In this document: positions 35,660 to 45,982 of the stretch, piece by piece
Layout of the letters: every line of letters begins with the position of its first letter
Numbering within the stretch: the first letter of the stretch is position 1
Source: Cladocopium goreaui
Taxonomy: Eukaryota; Sar; Dinophyceae; Suessiales; Symbiodiniaceae
Assembly (NCBI GenBank): GCA_947184155.2
Contig: CAMXCT020002702.1
Location: 418,966 to 482,965, forward strand
Length of the DNA stretch: 64,000 nucleotides
Reading direction: 5' to 3'
Notes under the pieces: model-generated
Seen by the model: the letters and a program-made list of their open reading frames with translations, nothing else
Databases searched by the model: none
Told to the model about the DNA's origin: nothing
Translations under genes and position numbers: made by a program

Positions 35660-35956
35660 GATGGTATGTGGACCTGGCACTCATCAACTTATCCTCATCG
35701 AGTCCATTTTTGAGAGAGCGATCACGGAGATCTCCACGGGAGGGGGAGCCACAATCAACTGGTGGGATAGAACGAGAGACTTATATTATCTTATACTCAA
35801 GAGGTTATGATATATGGTTATAATATATGATAATATATGGTTATAACCATAGAGACTTATATTCAAGAGGTAAGTTATGGTTATACCTCGAACCCCCGAA
35901 TCATCTTCCCTACAATCATAATTACTGCTTTTCTATCCATAGCCCGCCAATCCCAG

Positions 35957-36056
35957 GCGGTTGCAGGAAATGCAACAAGTCCTGGCTCCGCTGCCGATGC
36001 TAGAGAAAGACCAGGAGCAAAACCACGGAGGGGGTGTTTTGTTTTCTTCAACTTAA
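35957..36056 (+). CDS. candidate exon, unknown protein
   Basis: After AATCCCAG|G the frame reads RLQEMQQVLAPLPMLEKDQE then QNHGGG, a charged helical stretch. The donor may be the GT near 36033; otherwise the stop is TAA 36054-36056. A second + frame is also open. Family unknown. Confidence 0.4.
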
Positions 36057-36370
36057 TTGGCTATCTATCTATTACTGTATATATATATATATATATTATA
36101 TTATATTATATTATATTATATTATATTATATGGCTCAGATTGATTTAATGGATATCCTTTACCATTCACAACCGAGAAAGAACAATTTTTGACAGTTTCT
36201 GTGGGTCCATTGGCAATTTCACCCATTCTTTCCACATACCTTTGCCAAAATCCCACGGAACCATCCTGATTTGTCAGGGGTATCTCAGCTATCCCACATC
36301 CCACATGTCTGTTGCTTCAAACCGTCCCCCATTTGTTGGCTTTGAAAACATCCCAGCGTGATCATCGCAG

Positions 36371-36473
36371 TGATCCATCCGTGGTCGCGTGGTGGCACTT
36401 TTCTCAGGACTTCTGGGCTGTGGTCACTTGGGCTTGGCGGCGCCTGGCAGATGCCTGGAAGGAGGAGCCCTGA
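36371..36473 (+). CDS. candidate terminal exon, Trp-rich
   Basis: After ATCATCGCAG the frame reads DPSVVAWWHFSQDFWAVVTW then AWRRLADAWKEEP and stops at 36471-36473. The Trp-rich amphipathic composition suggests a membrane-associated helix. Family unknown. Confidence 0.42.
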
Positions 36474-37229
36474 AAAGCCACCGTCTGATCTTTCTTGGCT
36501 GGTGGAAAAACCAAACCAACATCCCAACGTTTTTGGAAGTATATATATATATATATGTATAATATTATAACACAGATAAGTGTTCATGGGTGATGTAGGT
36601 CTGGCTGAATGGTTACACCCCAGGACTCCGCTTGGATCCTGGCACAGCTGACAGAAACGCAGCGCAGCTGTTTCAATGCCTTGGCCAAGATGGAGGCACC
36701 GTTACCAGCTGGGTGACGTAGAATCAGTAGAACTACGGTAAGCCATAGCTTAGGTCCGCGAGTTTCTGTATAGAAACTCGGACTTGTGAATTGACCACAT
36801 GTTCCATTCTTTTTCCATTCTTTTTCCCATTTGTGCTTTAGGTTTTCGAAGGTTTTACCCATGATTTGCATTGGTGGTCCCTGCTTCTGCAGGTGACCTT
36901 TGAAAGCTGGAGAGATCCTCCAGCGGAGTGCCAGGCAATAGAGATGGCCCGGCTGGGAAAATACAACGTTTGTAGGCCATGAGTGTTCTCTATACAGTTT
37001 ATAGGCCATTTAGGCTGGCCATTTGTCGCCTATGTTCATCATGAAGTTTGTCCATAGATGAAATTACAATGAAGAAATGGATTTTCTGATGAGACCTTTG
37101 AATACTAATGTAAATTTGGTCAATTTTGGCCATGTCCATGGAATGACAGAGCGCTGTAAATTGAATCAAGAGTAGCACTACAGGCAGAATTGCTTTAGGA
37201 AAGCAACACTGGCACGTTCTGCCCCCAAC
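36474..37229. other. weak coding signals on both strands
   Basis: At 36640-36715 two + frames read plausibly (one LTETQRSCFNALAKMEAP, one AAQLFQCLGQDGGTVTSW), and the - strand is open for 141 codons (36584-37009). I cannot choose between them. Confidence 0.25.
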
Positions 37230-37584
37230 CTTGGAGAAACAGGCACCAAATGCCATGCCAAGCGCGTTCATCGCGGCTAGCATGGTGAGTTGGGGCGCTG
37301 AGTTCGAACCATTTTGTGGGGGAGAGCCATATGGTTTAATTCACAAAAAATTAGGGTCTCCTTACTACTCATCATACTGATTTAACATGTTTTAACCATA
37401 TTTTCCCATATGAATCAGTGGAGCCATGGTTTAATTCATAAATGTTACTGATTTTCCAAACATTTCACCCATCAACTCACCCAGTAGCTACGAACAAAAC
37501 CCTCAGTGGATCCCAACCGTCCGGTGGCCGGTCGCCGAGGCTTGGACAGCAGCAAGTGGATCACCTTGCGACCGAGCTTCAGAC
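37230..37584 (-). CDS. two candidate exons of one - strand gene, unknown
   Basis: The upstream exon (37584 to 37481) lies between a GGTCCCAG|GT acceptor and a consensus GTGAGT donor, 104 bases, and reads LKLGRKVIHLLLSKPRRPAT then GRLGSTEGFVRSYW. The downstream exon (37297 to 37230) lies between GAACTCAG and AAG|GTTGGG and reads MLAAMNALGMAFGACFSK, partly hydrophobic. The phases do not match directly, so another exon or a different border is needed between them. Family unknown. Confidence 0.45.
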
Positions 37585-39160
37585 CTGGGACCGGCACTCA
37601 GATGTTGATTTTTGATAGGTTTTTTCAATGTATAGCCCCATATTTAATGGGAAAATAACTCTGGTTTCCGGTTAAAATTTTCCCTTAAACCAATCCATTG
37701 TTTTTTTGCAAAATTCATCTATAAATTGGGAATTAAAGCAATATGTGGGTTATTTTGCGTATTTTTGGGAAATCAAGTCATGCTCCATTTATGGTCCAAA
37801 ATTGCAAATGATGTTTGGAGATGTTTGGAGTCGTTGGGAGTTGATCTGAAAGGAAACAATGGATCAGAGTTTATGTGAGTTTACGTAACTCTGCTGGACT
37901 GAACATTTTTTCTTGATAGTTGAGAAACTTTAAAGCATGGATAATCCTGTGTTCACCAGTCAAAATGGTTGTTGGTAGCCACTCCTTCCAGATGTGACAT
38001 GTAGTGTATCAAACCCCTGGCTCAGCGTTGCTCAGGCACAAATGGCGCATTTGTGGCATGCCAGGACGAATGTCAGAATATGGTGTTGTCGTGATTTTTG
38101 CCAAGAACAACATATTGATGGGTTGAGGTTTGATTCATCCGAAACTACAGGTTTGATCCCGATATAAAAGAGGGATGAAGATGGATGAGCTGCTTTAGCT
38201 GCTTTGTATGACATGGATGCCCGAAAGCCTTCTTCGGAGGAGGGGTCAGCCCCGTGTAGACTTGGCTAAGCAAGCCAAAATGCAGGATATCTTCTGCTGA
38301 AATCTTCTAGGATACGTGTTTTGAATCTATACATACATCAATGTTGCTAGTATCCCCAAGACCGCCAAGCTTTCCATCGTTTTTTTTCTACGTGATCCAG
38401 CCATGGGGCAGCTGCGCTTTGTGGCACGCAGGAGATGTCGTCAAGCGAGATCTGGGTCTGGGTGGAAGGCTTGAAGCGACTGTGTCACTTGGCGAGGCAG
38501 AGATGGTGATGCAAATGACCAGGGAGCCTTGACCACCTTGGGCTATTTGTCATTTGTTTGTCGGGTGAATTTACCCATGCAAGATATAAGATATATCAAT
38601 ATATATATATATCAATATATATATATATCAATATATATATATATATCAATATATATATATATCAATATATATATATATCAAGATATATCAAGATATATCA
38701 AGATATATCAAGATAAATATATATATATACTATATATACAGCCTTAAGATTGGTCATGTGGTATGACTTAGCTACATTGGTGATTTTTCGTTGATTCGAA
38801 TGCTTTTTCCTGCACCGAAAAAAAGCGAGGCTTGGCGCCTGGGCGGAGGCCAGTTTAAGTCCTGGCATTCTGGGTGGATGAGAAGGGGAACACCCCAGTC
38901 ATGATGTTTTTATTGGTGATTTTTGGAACTACCCCAGAATGAGCCAATGTTTTCAGGTTGGTGAATTTTGAAGTGGTTGATAGCTGATAGAGATATATGA
39001 TTATAAATTTACACATATGAATATATAATATTATATACACATTCTCACAAGAAATTGGACCCACACCATTTGCAAAAGGATTCTTTTTCTTTTCACTTGG
39101 AGTTTCAAAAAACCGGGACCATCACCAGCCCTTTTCTATCCTTTCACCATGTCATGACAG
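37585..39160. other. mostly non-coding, with weak exons
   Basis: Weak + frames at 38216-38298 and 38389-38532 (the latter after TACGTGATCCAG, ending [16 protein letters not shown]). No domain. Contains the tandem repeat at 38590-38727. Confidence 0.3.
38590..38727. repeat. tandem repeat of about 16 bp (ATCAATATATATATAT)n
   Basis: Five or so copies, then a shorter ATATATCAAG variant repeated four times. Confidence 0.9.
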
Positions 39161-39240
39161 GAGGATGGATCGGCTTGGGAGGCCAAAGTCAGCAGCCACT
39201 GGATGGTCATGACATGGTCATCGGGTTTGGCCGTGTAACT
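39161..39240 (+). CDS. candidate exon, possibly DOMON-like
   Basis: After CATGACAG|G the frame reads GGWIGLGGQSQQPLDGHDMV then IGFGRVT. The pattern GWIGxG...GxDMVIG resembles the heme or sugar-binding DOMON fold core, but the segment is too short to be sure and a second frame is also open. Confidence 0.28.
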
Positions 39241-39595
39241 TGATCCCTGGAAGATTCCTGGAGAATTTGGGGAGGATAGGTTAGGATTCACTGGTTATGG
39301 CATGTTATGGCACAATTGAGACCTCGGCAGGATGAAGATCCACATGTGACACAGGAATCCTAGGATTGGGACATCCGCATCCCTCGTCTTCTGGGCATTT
39401 GGACACTTAATGCACATATCTTTTGGTAGGTGATTGCCCATATATAGAGGGAGACATTTGGTTACTTGCCATCCCATCATTATTGTTTATCTTCTCATCA
39501 CCATTACCGTATTTCGCATATACAATACACGCATGATATCCCACAGCAATCTCACTGAAATCTCCAGACCTACCCCACCTTTCACCTTTCCACAG

Positions 39596-39715
39596 CATCG
39601 GAGGTGGAGCTTTCACTCTTCGTGGCACCCAGGGATCCCTGCGTGCTGGTGGACGGCGTTCCTGCCTCGTCTTGGGATAGGAGTGTCTCCGCTTCACCTT
39701 GGGCTGGGTCACCAG
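39596..39715 (+). CDS. internal exon with strong acceptor, unknown protein
   Basis: The acceptor (CACCTTTCCACAG after a long C/T tract) ends at 39595 and a GT donor starts at 39716. The 120 bases read SEVELSLFVAPRDPCVLVDG then VPASSWDRSVSASPWAGSP. Composition and borders agree. Family unknown. Confidence 0.5.
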
Positions 39716-40062
39716 GTGCTGGAAACTAAGAGAAACCAAACACAAAAAAGGTTCCGCAAGTGTACCAACTTGATCTTCTCGATCAAACTATCGAATAAGT
39801 TTCAGGACAATGACGTCATGGACTCATTGACATGACAGGTCAGAGGCTCTTCCAGACACATCCTCAGTACCTTGGCAGAGTGGAGGTGCTGAAGTGTGGG
39901 GGGAGAGATTGGATTTCTCAGCTGCAGAAGCAGATGTCCTTGAGATATCCTGAGATATCTTCAGATGTTTGCAACCGAGTCTCATTTGGCTATGGATCAG
40001 AAGCATGAAAACGTCTGTTACCCTTTAATTGACATCAGAATAGGTGCTGACTAAATAGATCA

Positions 40063-40165
40063 CGAAAGGTAGCCTCCTAGCGGGCTACCTTGAGTTTTAC
40101 TTTGCGAAGCAAAGGGGGGGGCTGGACCCCTTATCCCTGAACGACCAGGAGAAAGGCCCCCCCCT
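40063..40165. repeat. GC-rich foldback repeat, copy C (diverged)
   Basis: The same architecture as copies A and B with changed sequence: CACGAAAGGTAGCC, hairpin GGTAGCC/GGCTACC, hairpin CTTTGC/GCAAAG, a G run, and a C run after GAGAAAGG. The hairpins are conserved while the bases differ, and again a microsatellite follows. Confidence 0.65.
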
Positions 40166-40678
40166 CAAAGGGAACTCGCCATATGCCTGGTGAGTCTCTT
40201 CACGCAGCAGCCCCTTCGCAGTGTCTCGTCATCATCACCACCACCACCACCATCATCATCATCATCCTCCTCCTCCTCCTCATCACCATCATCATTCGAC
40301 TTGCAATTCGGATTTTTCGACATCCATTTTCCAAGTACCCAACGGTGCGATGAAAGTGACAGGTTCGAGCATCCATAGGTACCGCAAAAAGAGACATTGG
40401 AGTTTGTGCTAACACTGACCGTGTTTTTTTTCCCCGCACGATGCGTGTGTCTGACAATGTATACCTCCAAATGGCTATTTAAATGGACTAAGTGATGAGC
40501 AACCATGGACATCGTGGGGTGCTCTCTTTTCGGATCCAGATATCTCCGCTCTGCTCTGAATGTCCAGTTCCATGCTCCCCCCCAAGTGAACTCTCGTCAC
40601 ATGCCTTGTGCGTCTCTTCACGCAGCAGCCCCTTCGCAGTGTCTCATCATCAGCATCATCGTCATCATCCTCATCATC

Positions 40679-40737
<59 letters not shown>

Positions 40738-41025
40738 CATTCGACTTGCAATTCGGATTTTTCGACATCCATTTGCCCCGTACCCAACGGTGCGATGAAA
40801 GTGACAGGTTCGAGCATCCATAGGTACCGCAAAAGCGACTTTGGGGTTTGTGCTAACACTGACGGTGTTTTTTTTCCCCGCACGATGCGTGTGTCAGACA
40901 ATATACCTCCAAATGGCTCTTTAAATAGACTAAGTGATGATCAACCATGGCAATCGTGGGGTGCCCTCTTTTCGGATCCAGATATCTCCGTTCAGCTATG
41001 AATGTCCAGTTTCATGCCCGTCCAC
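40160..41025. repeat. 418-bp tandem duplication enclosing CAT/CCT microsatellites
   Basis: Copy one spans about 40167-40583 and copy two about 40584-41025. Shared landmarks are CACGCAGCAGCCCCTTCGCA (40201 and 40619) and ACGATGCGTGTGTC. The enclosed microsatellites differ in length. No reading frame is preserved between copies, so it does not look coding. Confidence 0.88.
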
Positions 41026-41253
41026 GGTTCATGAACCACCCAAGCTGGAGTCACATCACAACGACAGTCAGAGTTATAACGTCTGACACAACTACCTTTC
41101 GTGTCACCCCTTCTCAAGTGTTTATCATTGTTTATCCCCTTATATGGTGTAATAGGTTCTGGCCATCCAAGTTCATCCAAGTTCAGAAATTCAGCAGATC
41201 TGTTGCCAGCGCCTCCAAGGAGCTACTTGACGCAATGGAGCTGCAGCATGCAG

Positions 41254-41555
41254 GATGGCACCACGGCCGTGAGCCAAGGCCTCATCGATGGTGCGGGACT
41301 CGCCAGCTCGGTGTATATGAGGAATTGGCTGCGCAAACAGGGTCTGGTTTACTTTAGAAGATTGCCACCCAACTTCCCAAAATCGAACGATTTACTAATC
41401 AACAACATCTCAAACCATCTTAAAAAGGGTCAAAATGCTGATCGCAAGGTCCCAAGCAACTGGTTTTCCACCGCCGCGCAGGCGCGGTGTCCTACTCGGG
41501 GACCGTGGCGCTGCTGCGGTGCCGCTTTGCATCCGCACCGAGTCGAAGTCAGCCG
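41254..41555 (+). CDS. two phase-compatible candidate exons, unknown protein
   Basis: Exon one (41254-41341) follows GCATGCAG|G and reads DGTTAVSQGLIDGAGLASSV then YMRNWLRKQ, ending at a GT donor with one spare base. Exon two (41482-41555) follows CCGCCGCGCAG and supplies two bases, then AVSYSGTVALLRCRFASAPS. The join gives Gly and continues smoothly. The second donor is GTGACG. I do not recognise the family. Confidence 0.45.
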
Positions 41556-42529
41556 GTGACGTTTGGGTGCCGAGGTTTTTGCACTTGAGATGGGGATGTT
41601 TTTTTTCCATGTTTTACTATATTGTCCCTGGAAAAGAATGTAATAGATCTTGCATGATCTTGCCATTTTTAGCATCCAAGTGATGGCATGTAAGATGATG
41701 TTAAATTGTTGGGGACCGCTTCAAGACATATATTTAGATGATTTCAAAATCTTTCGATTTTTTGGGCATAGACATGGTGTTAGTATGTGGGTAAAAGCTG
41801 CAGATTCATCCAAGAGAAGGGACGTCTGGATGACGAATATTGGTTCATCCCTAAAAGTGGATGATGGAGTGGACCTCTCAACAAGTAGTCAACTCCAAAG
41901 GCTTATCCCAGCTGGTGCAGTTTATCTTGGGTTCCAGGATGCCATCTAGCCTGGCCATGGGACATCGTTTCAATCATTCGGAAAATTGGGGAAAAATGGG
42001 GATGACAATCCCAAGTAACAACGAGATTTTGGGATGTGGGATGTGGGATGGGTCAAAACTACCAATGAGTTGGGTTGATCCCATGAACTTTTATAGTGCT
42101 CAGTGTTTCAAACCACTAGACCCAATATTGCTTTCAGGGGAATCAGGTCCTTCATCCTTAATTCATTCACTGGAAAGTTCCCAGTGAGGTTGACAGTCTC
42201 TTCAACTGTCGAAGCTTTGAGAGCTGCTGGATGGTCGTTGTCAGGACTGTCTTGCGGAACAGTTGTTGGATACAGAAAATCTGTGAATCTGACTTGCTGA
42301 GCTAAGGGGTCGTGCCGAGAATTTCTTTCTTACAACTTCCTGATTTTCATTGCCTGGTCATTCGCAGTCATGAACTTTTCAGATGCACCACGATGCACGG
42401 CGGCGATTGTCGCCATTCAGACAGCTTGTGGGACACCACTTCTTGTATCCCAGATTTGCTGATGGGGGAATTTACAGAGGTGCCATCCCATGGCATCCCA
42501 TTGCATCCCCATATTTGGATGGAACATGA
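41556..42529. other. weak coding signals
   Basis: A + frame at 42189-42297 (LTVSSTVEALRAAGWSLSGL) follows an AG|G site and may be an exon. The rest has nothing convincing. Confidence 0.3.
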
Positions 42530-42655
42530 TGGAACCAGCCAGCTGCCATAGCTGGCTTCCCTGTAGAGAAACCCTCCCGATCCGATGCACAGGACTCCGA
42601 CTTTGTCCTTTCCAGCCACTGCCAGCTGGGATCCGACAGCCGTGGGCAGCTGGAA
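42530..42655 (-). CDS. candidate - strand exon, unknown
   Basis: On the - strand, AACGTTCTACCGCAG is followed by FQLPTAVGSQLAVAGKDKVG then VLCIGSGGFLYREASYGSW. The hydrophobic strand followed by GxGGF is suggestive of a nucleotide-binding or enzyme core, but the family is unproven. The donor is not clear. Confidence 0.38.
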
Positions 42656-44051
42656 CTGCGGTAGAACGTTAGGATTGTAATATATAAGTTCAGTGTGTAT
42701 ACATAGTTCTATGATGTTCTATGAATTTCGTAGTTTCAATATGTTTCAATGTTCTTGTCATGATTATCAACTATATCATACTATATCTATATATATGTTC
42801 TATCTATATTTTGTAGTTTCAAGTCTCACGTATATCAATCCAATCAAGCCATCTTTGGACAACTCCTGTTCGCCCAGCATGTTTCACCTCAGGCCGTTCC
42901 TACTCCTGGGCCCTCACGGTCGCCCTATGCGTCTGGGGGCACGTCACGTGTCGTTCGATTTTCATCCCTGGGAGAAGCGGGCAAAGCAACTTCCACCTAT
43001 GGGAAAATCTATCACTATGGCTGATTCCAATGATCCAATTCCATATATTCCATCCAATGAAACCATGAACCAAACAGAACCAAACAGTAGAAGAAATCCG
43101 TACTGGTACCATGTTTTGCAAGCTGCTCACTTGAGAGAGGTTGAGTTGGTACCTTGGATGTTCCACGGAGTTTGAACATTGATTTCCACTGCATTATCGC
43201 CTTTCTGAGACTTCTGAGTCATCTCTTGAATGTTTCATTGTCGTAGTTATTTGACAGCGATTCAAACTTGGCAAGGGCGTTGAATGCAAAGTGTCATGTC
43301 ATTTCATGTCTTAAATGATCTTAAATGGTTAATTTGTCATCAATTCCTGAGCAGTTTGACACGTTGACGAAGGCGGAAACTGGTGGTGTGCAGCGAGGTG
43401 CTGTATGGCTTGCCACTTGGCACCGATCCGTGGCTGGGAAAGTTGTGCGGCCTCTATTGAAAATGGCGATCCGAAATAATATCATTCAATAGCTTATGAT
43501 GGCTGAAATAGTGATACCACGTGATACCCATGTGATGAAATAATTCAGATAGTATCAGCATCATTCAGAAGGAGTTCCAACTTAGATGTGATGCATTGTG
43601 ATGCTGATGAAATGTAATGAAATGGTGATAACCCCTATGAAGCCATGCCGCAAGATCTTTCGCTCAGGAAGGGCACCTACAAGTCTGCGTTGGTGCGGCA
43701 TTGGTTGGAATATCATCGGCCTGGATCCTAAGATTTTTCGGGGCCGTGTCCACTGGTGTGCTCTGATGCTTGGCATAGATTCATATCACGTGCTGGTCAC
43801 ACCACCATTAATAGGATTTCTTGATATTTTTTAACCATATTCATGAGAAACCGGAAGCCCCCGCAACTGGTGATTGGACGACCATACACTACATACATGG
43901 TACGTTGTTTTGATCTCGCCCCCCCCAAAACGTCACGACATTCGGAACTAAAGCCAATACGGACATGGTTTTTGCATCTCAATCACCCCACAATGCCCCA
44001 CAAGACTCTTGTGGCACCTCACGATCTGATCCCTGACTGCTTGATTTCGTA
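42656..44051. other. intergenic or intronic with ambiguous frames
   Basis: At 42880-42985 two + frames and one - frame are open with similar quality; 43640-43790 + reads CGIGWNIIGLDPKIFRGR. None is decisive. TA-rich 42765-42800. Confidence 0.3.
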
Positions 44052-44144
44052 TAGCCTCCGGTAAACTAACATGGCCATTTATAGTGGATTTTCCCATTGA
44101 AAATGGTGATTTTCCATAGTTATGTAAACATTTACCAGAGCCTA
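44052..44144. mobile_element. MITE copy 4 (variant termini)
   Basis: TAGCCTCCGGTAAACTAACA at the left, ACATTTACCAGAGCCTA at the right, and internal GGTGATTTTCCATAGTTATG. Shorter than the other copies (93 bp with TA ends), with changed outer bases. Confidence 0.8.
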
Positions 44145-44234
44145 CTGAAGTTGATCTGAGGATTCTGAGGATGGATTGAATCCCTCAACAAGTCGTTTTC
44201 AGAGTAGCCATTCTCACTCGATATACTCAATGAG

Positions 44235-44271
44235 GTTGATCGGTGTGGACCACTTCGTCATCTATGACCGG
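44235..44271 (+). CDS. short exon, possible glycosyltransferase family 92 motif
   Basis: Between an AG|G acceptor and a GTACGC donor the frame reads LIGVDHFVIYDR. GVDHF-x-(I/L)YD is the signature of GT92 (DUF23) and related glycosyltransferases, following the HxxxG of the YH-(R/L) helix. The remaining catalytic motifs were not located, so this could be an isolated or decayed exon. Confidence 0.4.
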
Positions 44272-44735
44272 GTACGCCTCCGAAGGGGAACTGGGGTGCT
44301 TGTCTGTCAGGAAAGGCATCCTGCCAAAACACAAAATGGATGGTGAAAGGCCAGTACAGTTGGCATCATCACCTAGAACTCCGTGGGATTCCTTGATTTG
44401 TTTCACAGACCGATTCCAAGTATATGTCAGAATGTTTTACGTCTTGCCCCCCAAAAACGGATGGTTTCAGGCTCAGGTGTCATACTTAGAATATCTTAGA
44501 ATATCTAAACAGATAGACATGGCAAACTTGTGGGTCCATCGCCCATTGGAACCACATGTTTCACTCATATCCAAGTGGTCCTGAGATGTCCTGAGGACGG
44601 GTCTCTGGAAGTTGATGGTGTCCTTCAGCCCTACATCCTCAATGGCTATGCACCTCGATGGCATTCATCGAACGATTTTTTTTTCCACCTACGAATCCGA
44701 TCGCCAGGCTAAATGAATCCAAATTGATGCCAAAT

Positions 44736-44842
44736 TACCCTCTGGTAAACTAACAGTTCGCTATTGAACATGGCCATTTAGAGTGGTTTTTCCCATTAAA
44801 TATGGTGATTTTCCATAGTTATGTAAACATTTACCAGAGGGT
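44736..44842. mobile_element. MITE copy 5
   Basis: TACCCTCTGGTAAACTAACA at the left, ACATTTACCAGAGGGT at the right (final TA lost), internal GGTGATTTTCCATAGTTATG. It lies about 590 bp from copy 4 in the same orientation. Confidence 0.85.
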
Positions 44843-45069
44843 CTCATTTGTGCATGAATATGGCAACATGGCATTGCATTCTTTGTCTCCACTATGCTCA
44901 GTTTTCGGGGGCCCTTGAGTTGATGACAAGACGATGAAAACAAATGGATACAATGGATGAACGGGGACCCACTTCACCAGACTCTTGATGATTTTCATAA
45001 TATGATCATTAGTTTTCATGATTCACAATGGTGCATGATTTCACCAGCATTGACCTTGGTATGTTGCAG

Positions 45070-45222
45070 TTCATCACGTCCATCATTGAGGTCACCTACT
45101 TCCCACGCTTCAGTTACTTCGCCTTATCAGAGCCAGGGAGCCCCGGGAATGGATGGCGAGAGTTTTTTGACCTGCGGATTTTGGCTGATTTTGGCCAGAG
45201 TTTTGAGATGAATGATGATTAG
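45070..45222 (+). CDS. candidate terminal exon, unknown
   Basis: After GGTATGTTGCAG the frame reads FITSIIEVTYFPRFSYFALS and then a charged tail, DLRILADFGQSFEMNDD and stop. Good acceptor; family unknown. It could be an upstream neighbour of the TIR-TPR gene. Confidence 0.35.
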   Translation, partial: FITSIIEVTYFPRFSYFALSEPGSPGNGWREFFDLRILADFGQSFEMNDD

Positions 45223-45982
45223 GTGTCCCAAGTGGCAAGCAGATTCTTGTGGCCTAGGATACTTGGAGCTTGGTGAAAACACTTAGACCTTCCATGTTCT
45301 GCTAATTAATCACACCATCGCGATGCTGGTTTGGAACATTTTGGAACATCACTGCAGCCATTGCCACCATATCAAGGCAAGTGTATTCATACGTTCCACC
45401 TATGGAATGGAAGTAAGGTTTGAATGCATCAGCGCCAAAACCACATCGGGGTTACGTTTTACCAGTCGCATGCGAGATGCTTCTCATTAAGAGTGTTGAC
45501 TGCTGGTTCGTGGTTACCAATACAGCTTTTACATACAGCGGACCAGACTTGCCGAAACACTAGTACAGCACCCCTGTCGTCGCAAAGGTGTTTGGGGCCC
45601 AGCTCTTGATGCGTAGTTAGTGTAGCTGGCCTTGTGTGTGTGCCGCATGTTGGCAACACGCAACTGACTTTGAGGCATGGAGACTGAGAAGCCTGGCCGG
45701 ATCTGGATGAACATTATATATATATATGTATTATATATATATATCATATCCAAACTGATCCAAACTGGATCTTCGTTTGACATATTTGTCCCAGACACGG
45801 CCCATGATTATATATTATATATTGGTTCTGGGCTGATGCAAACCTCCACATGTTTGTTCCCGTGTGGACAAAAACCCGTTTTGATCGTGAAAGTTACTGT
45901 ATAATTAAGATATATGTTTGACATTCTATTGATGCACCCAGCTTCGAACTAAAGACGTTCACCCATTCTTCGCGAATGTCAG
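45223..45982. other. no supportable gene
   Basis: Weak frames at 45424-45609 on both strands and a TA run at 45715-45745. It may contain undetected upstream exons of the TIR-TPR gene. Confidence 0.4.

Noticed and set aside
36599-36670. A-box-like GGCTGAATGGTTA suggesting a tRNA
   Set aside because: No B box within tRNA distance and no acceptor stem.
40044-40110. Hammerhead-like core (CTGACTA...CGAAAG) at foldback copy C
   Set aside because: CUGANGA is not matched and no cleavable third stem is found; copies A and B lack the first element.
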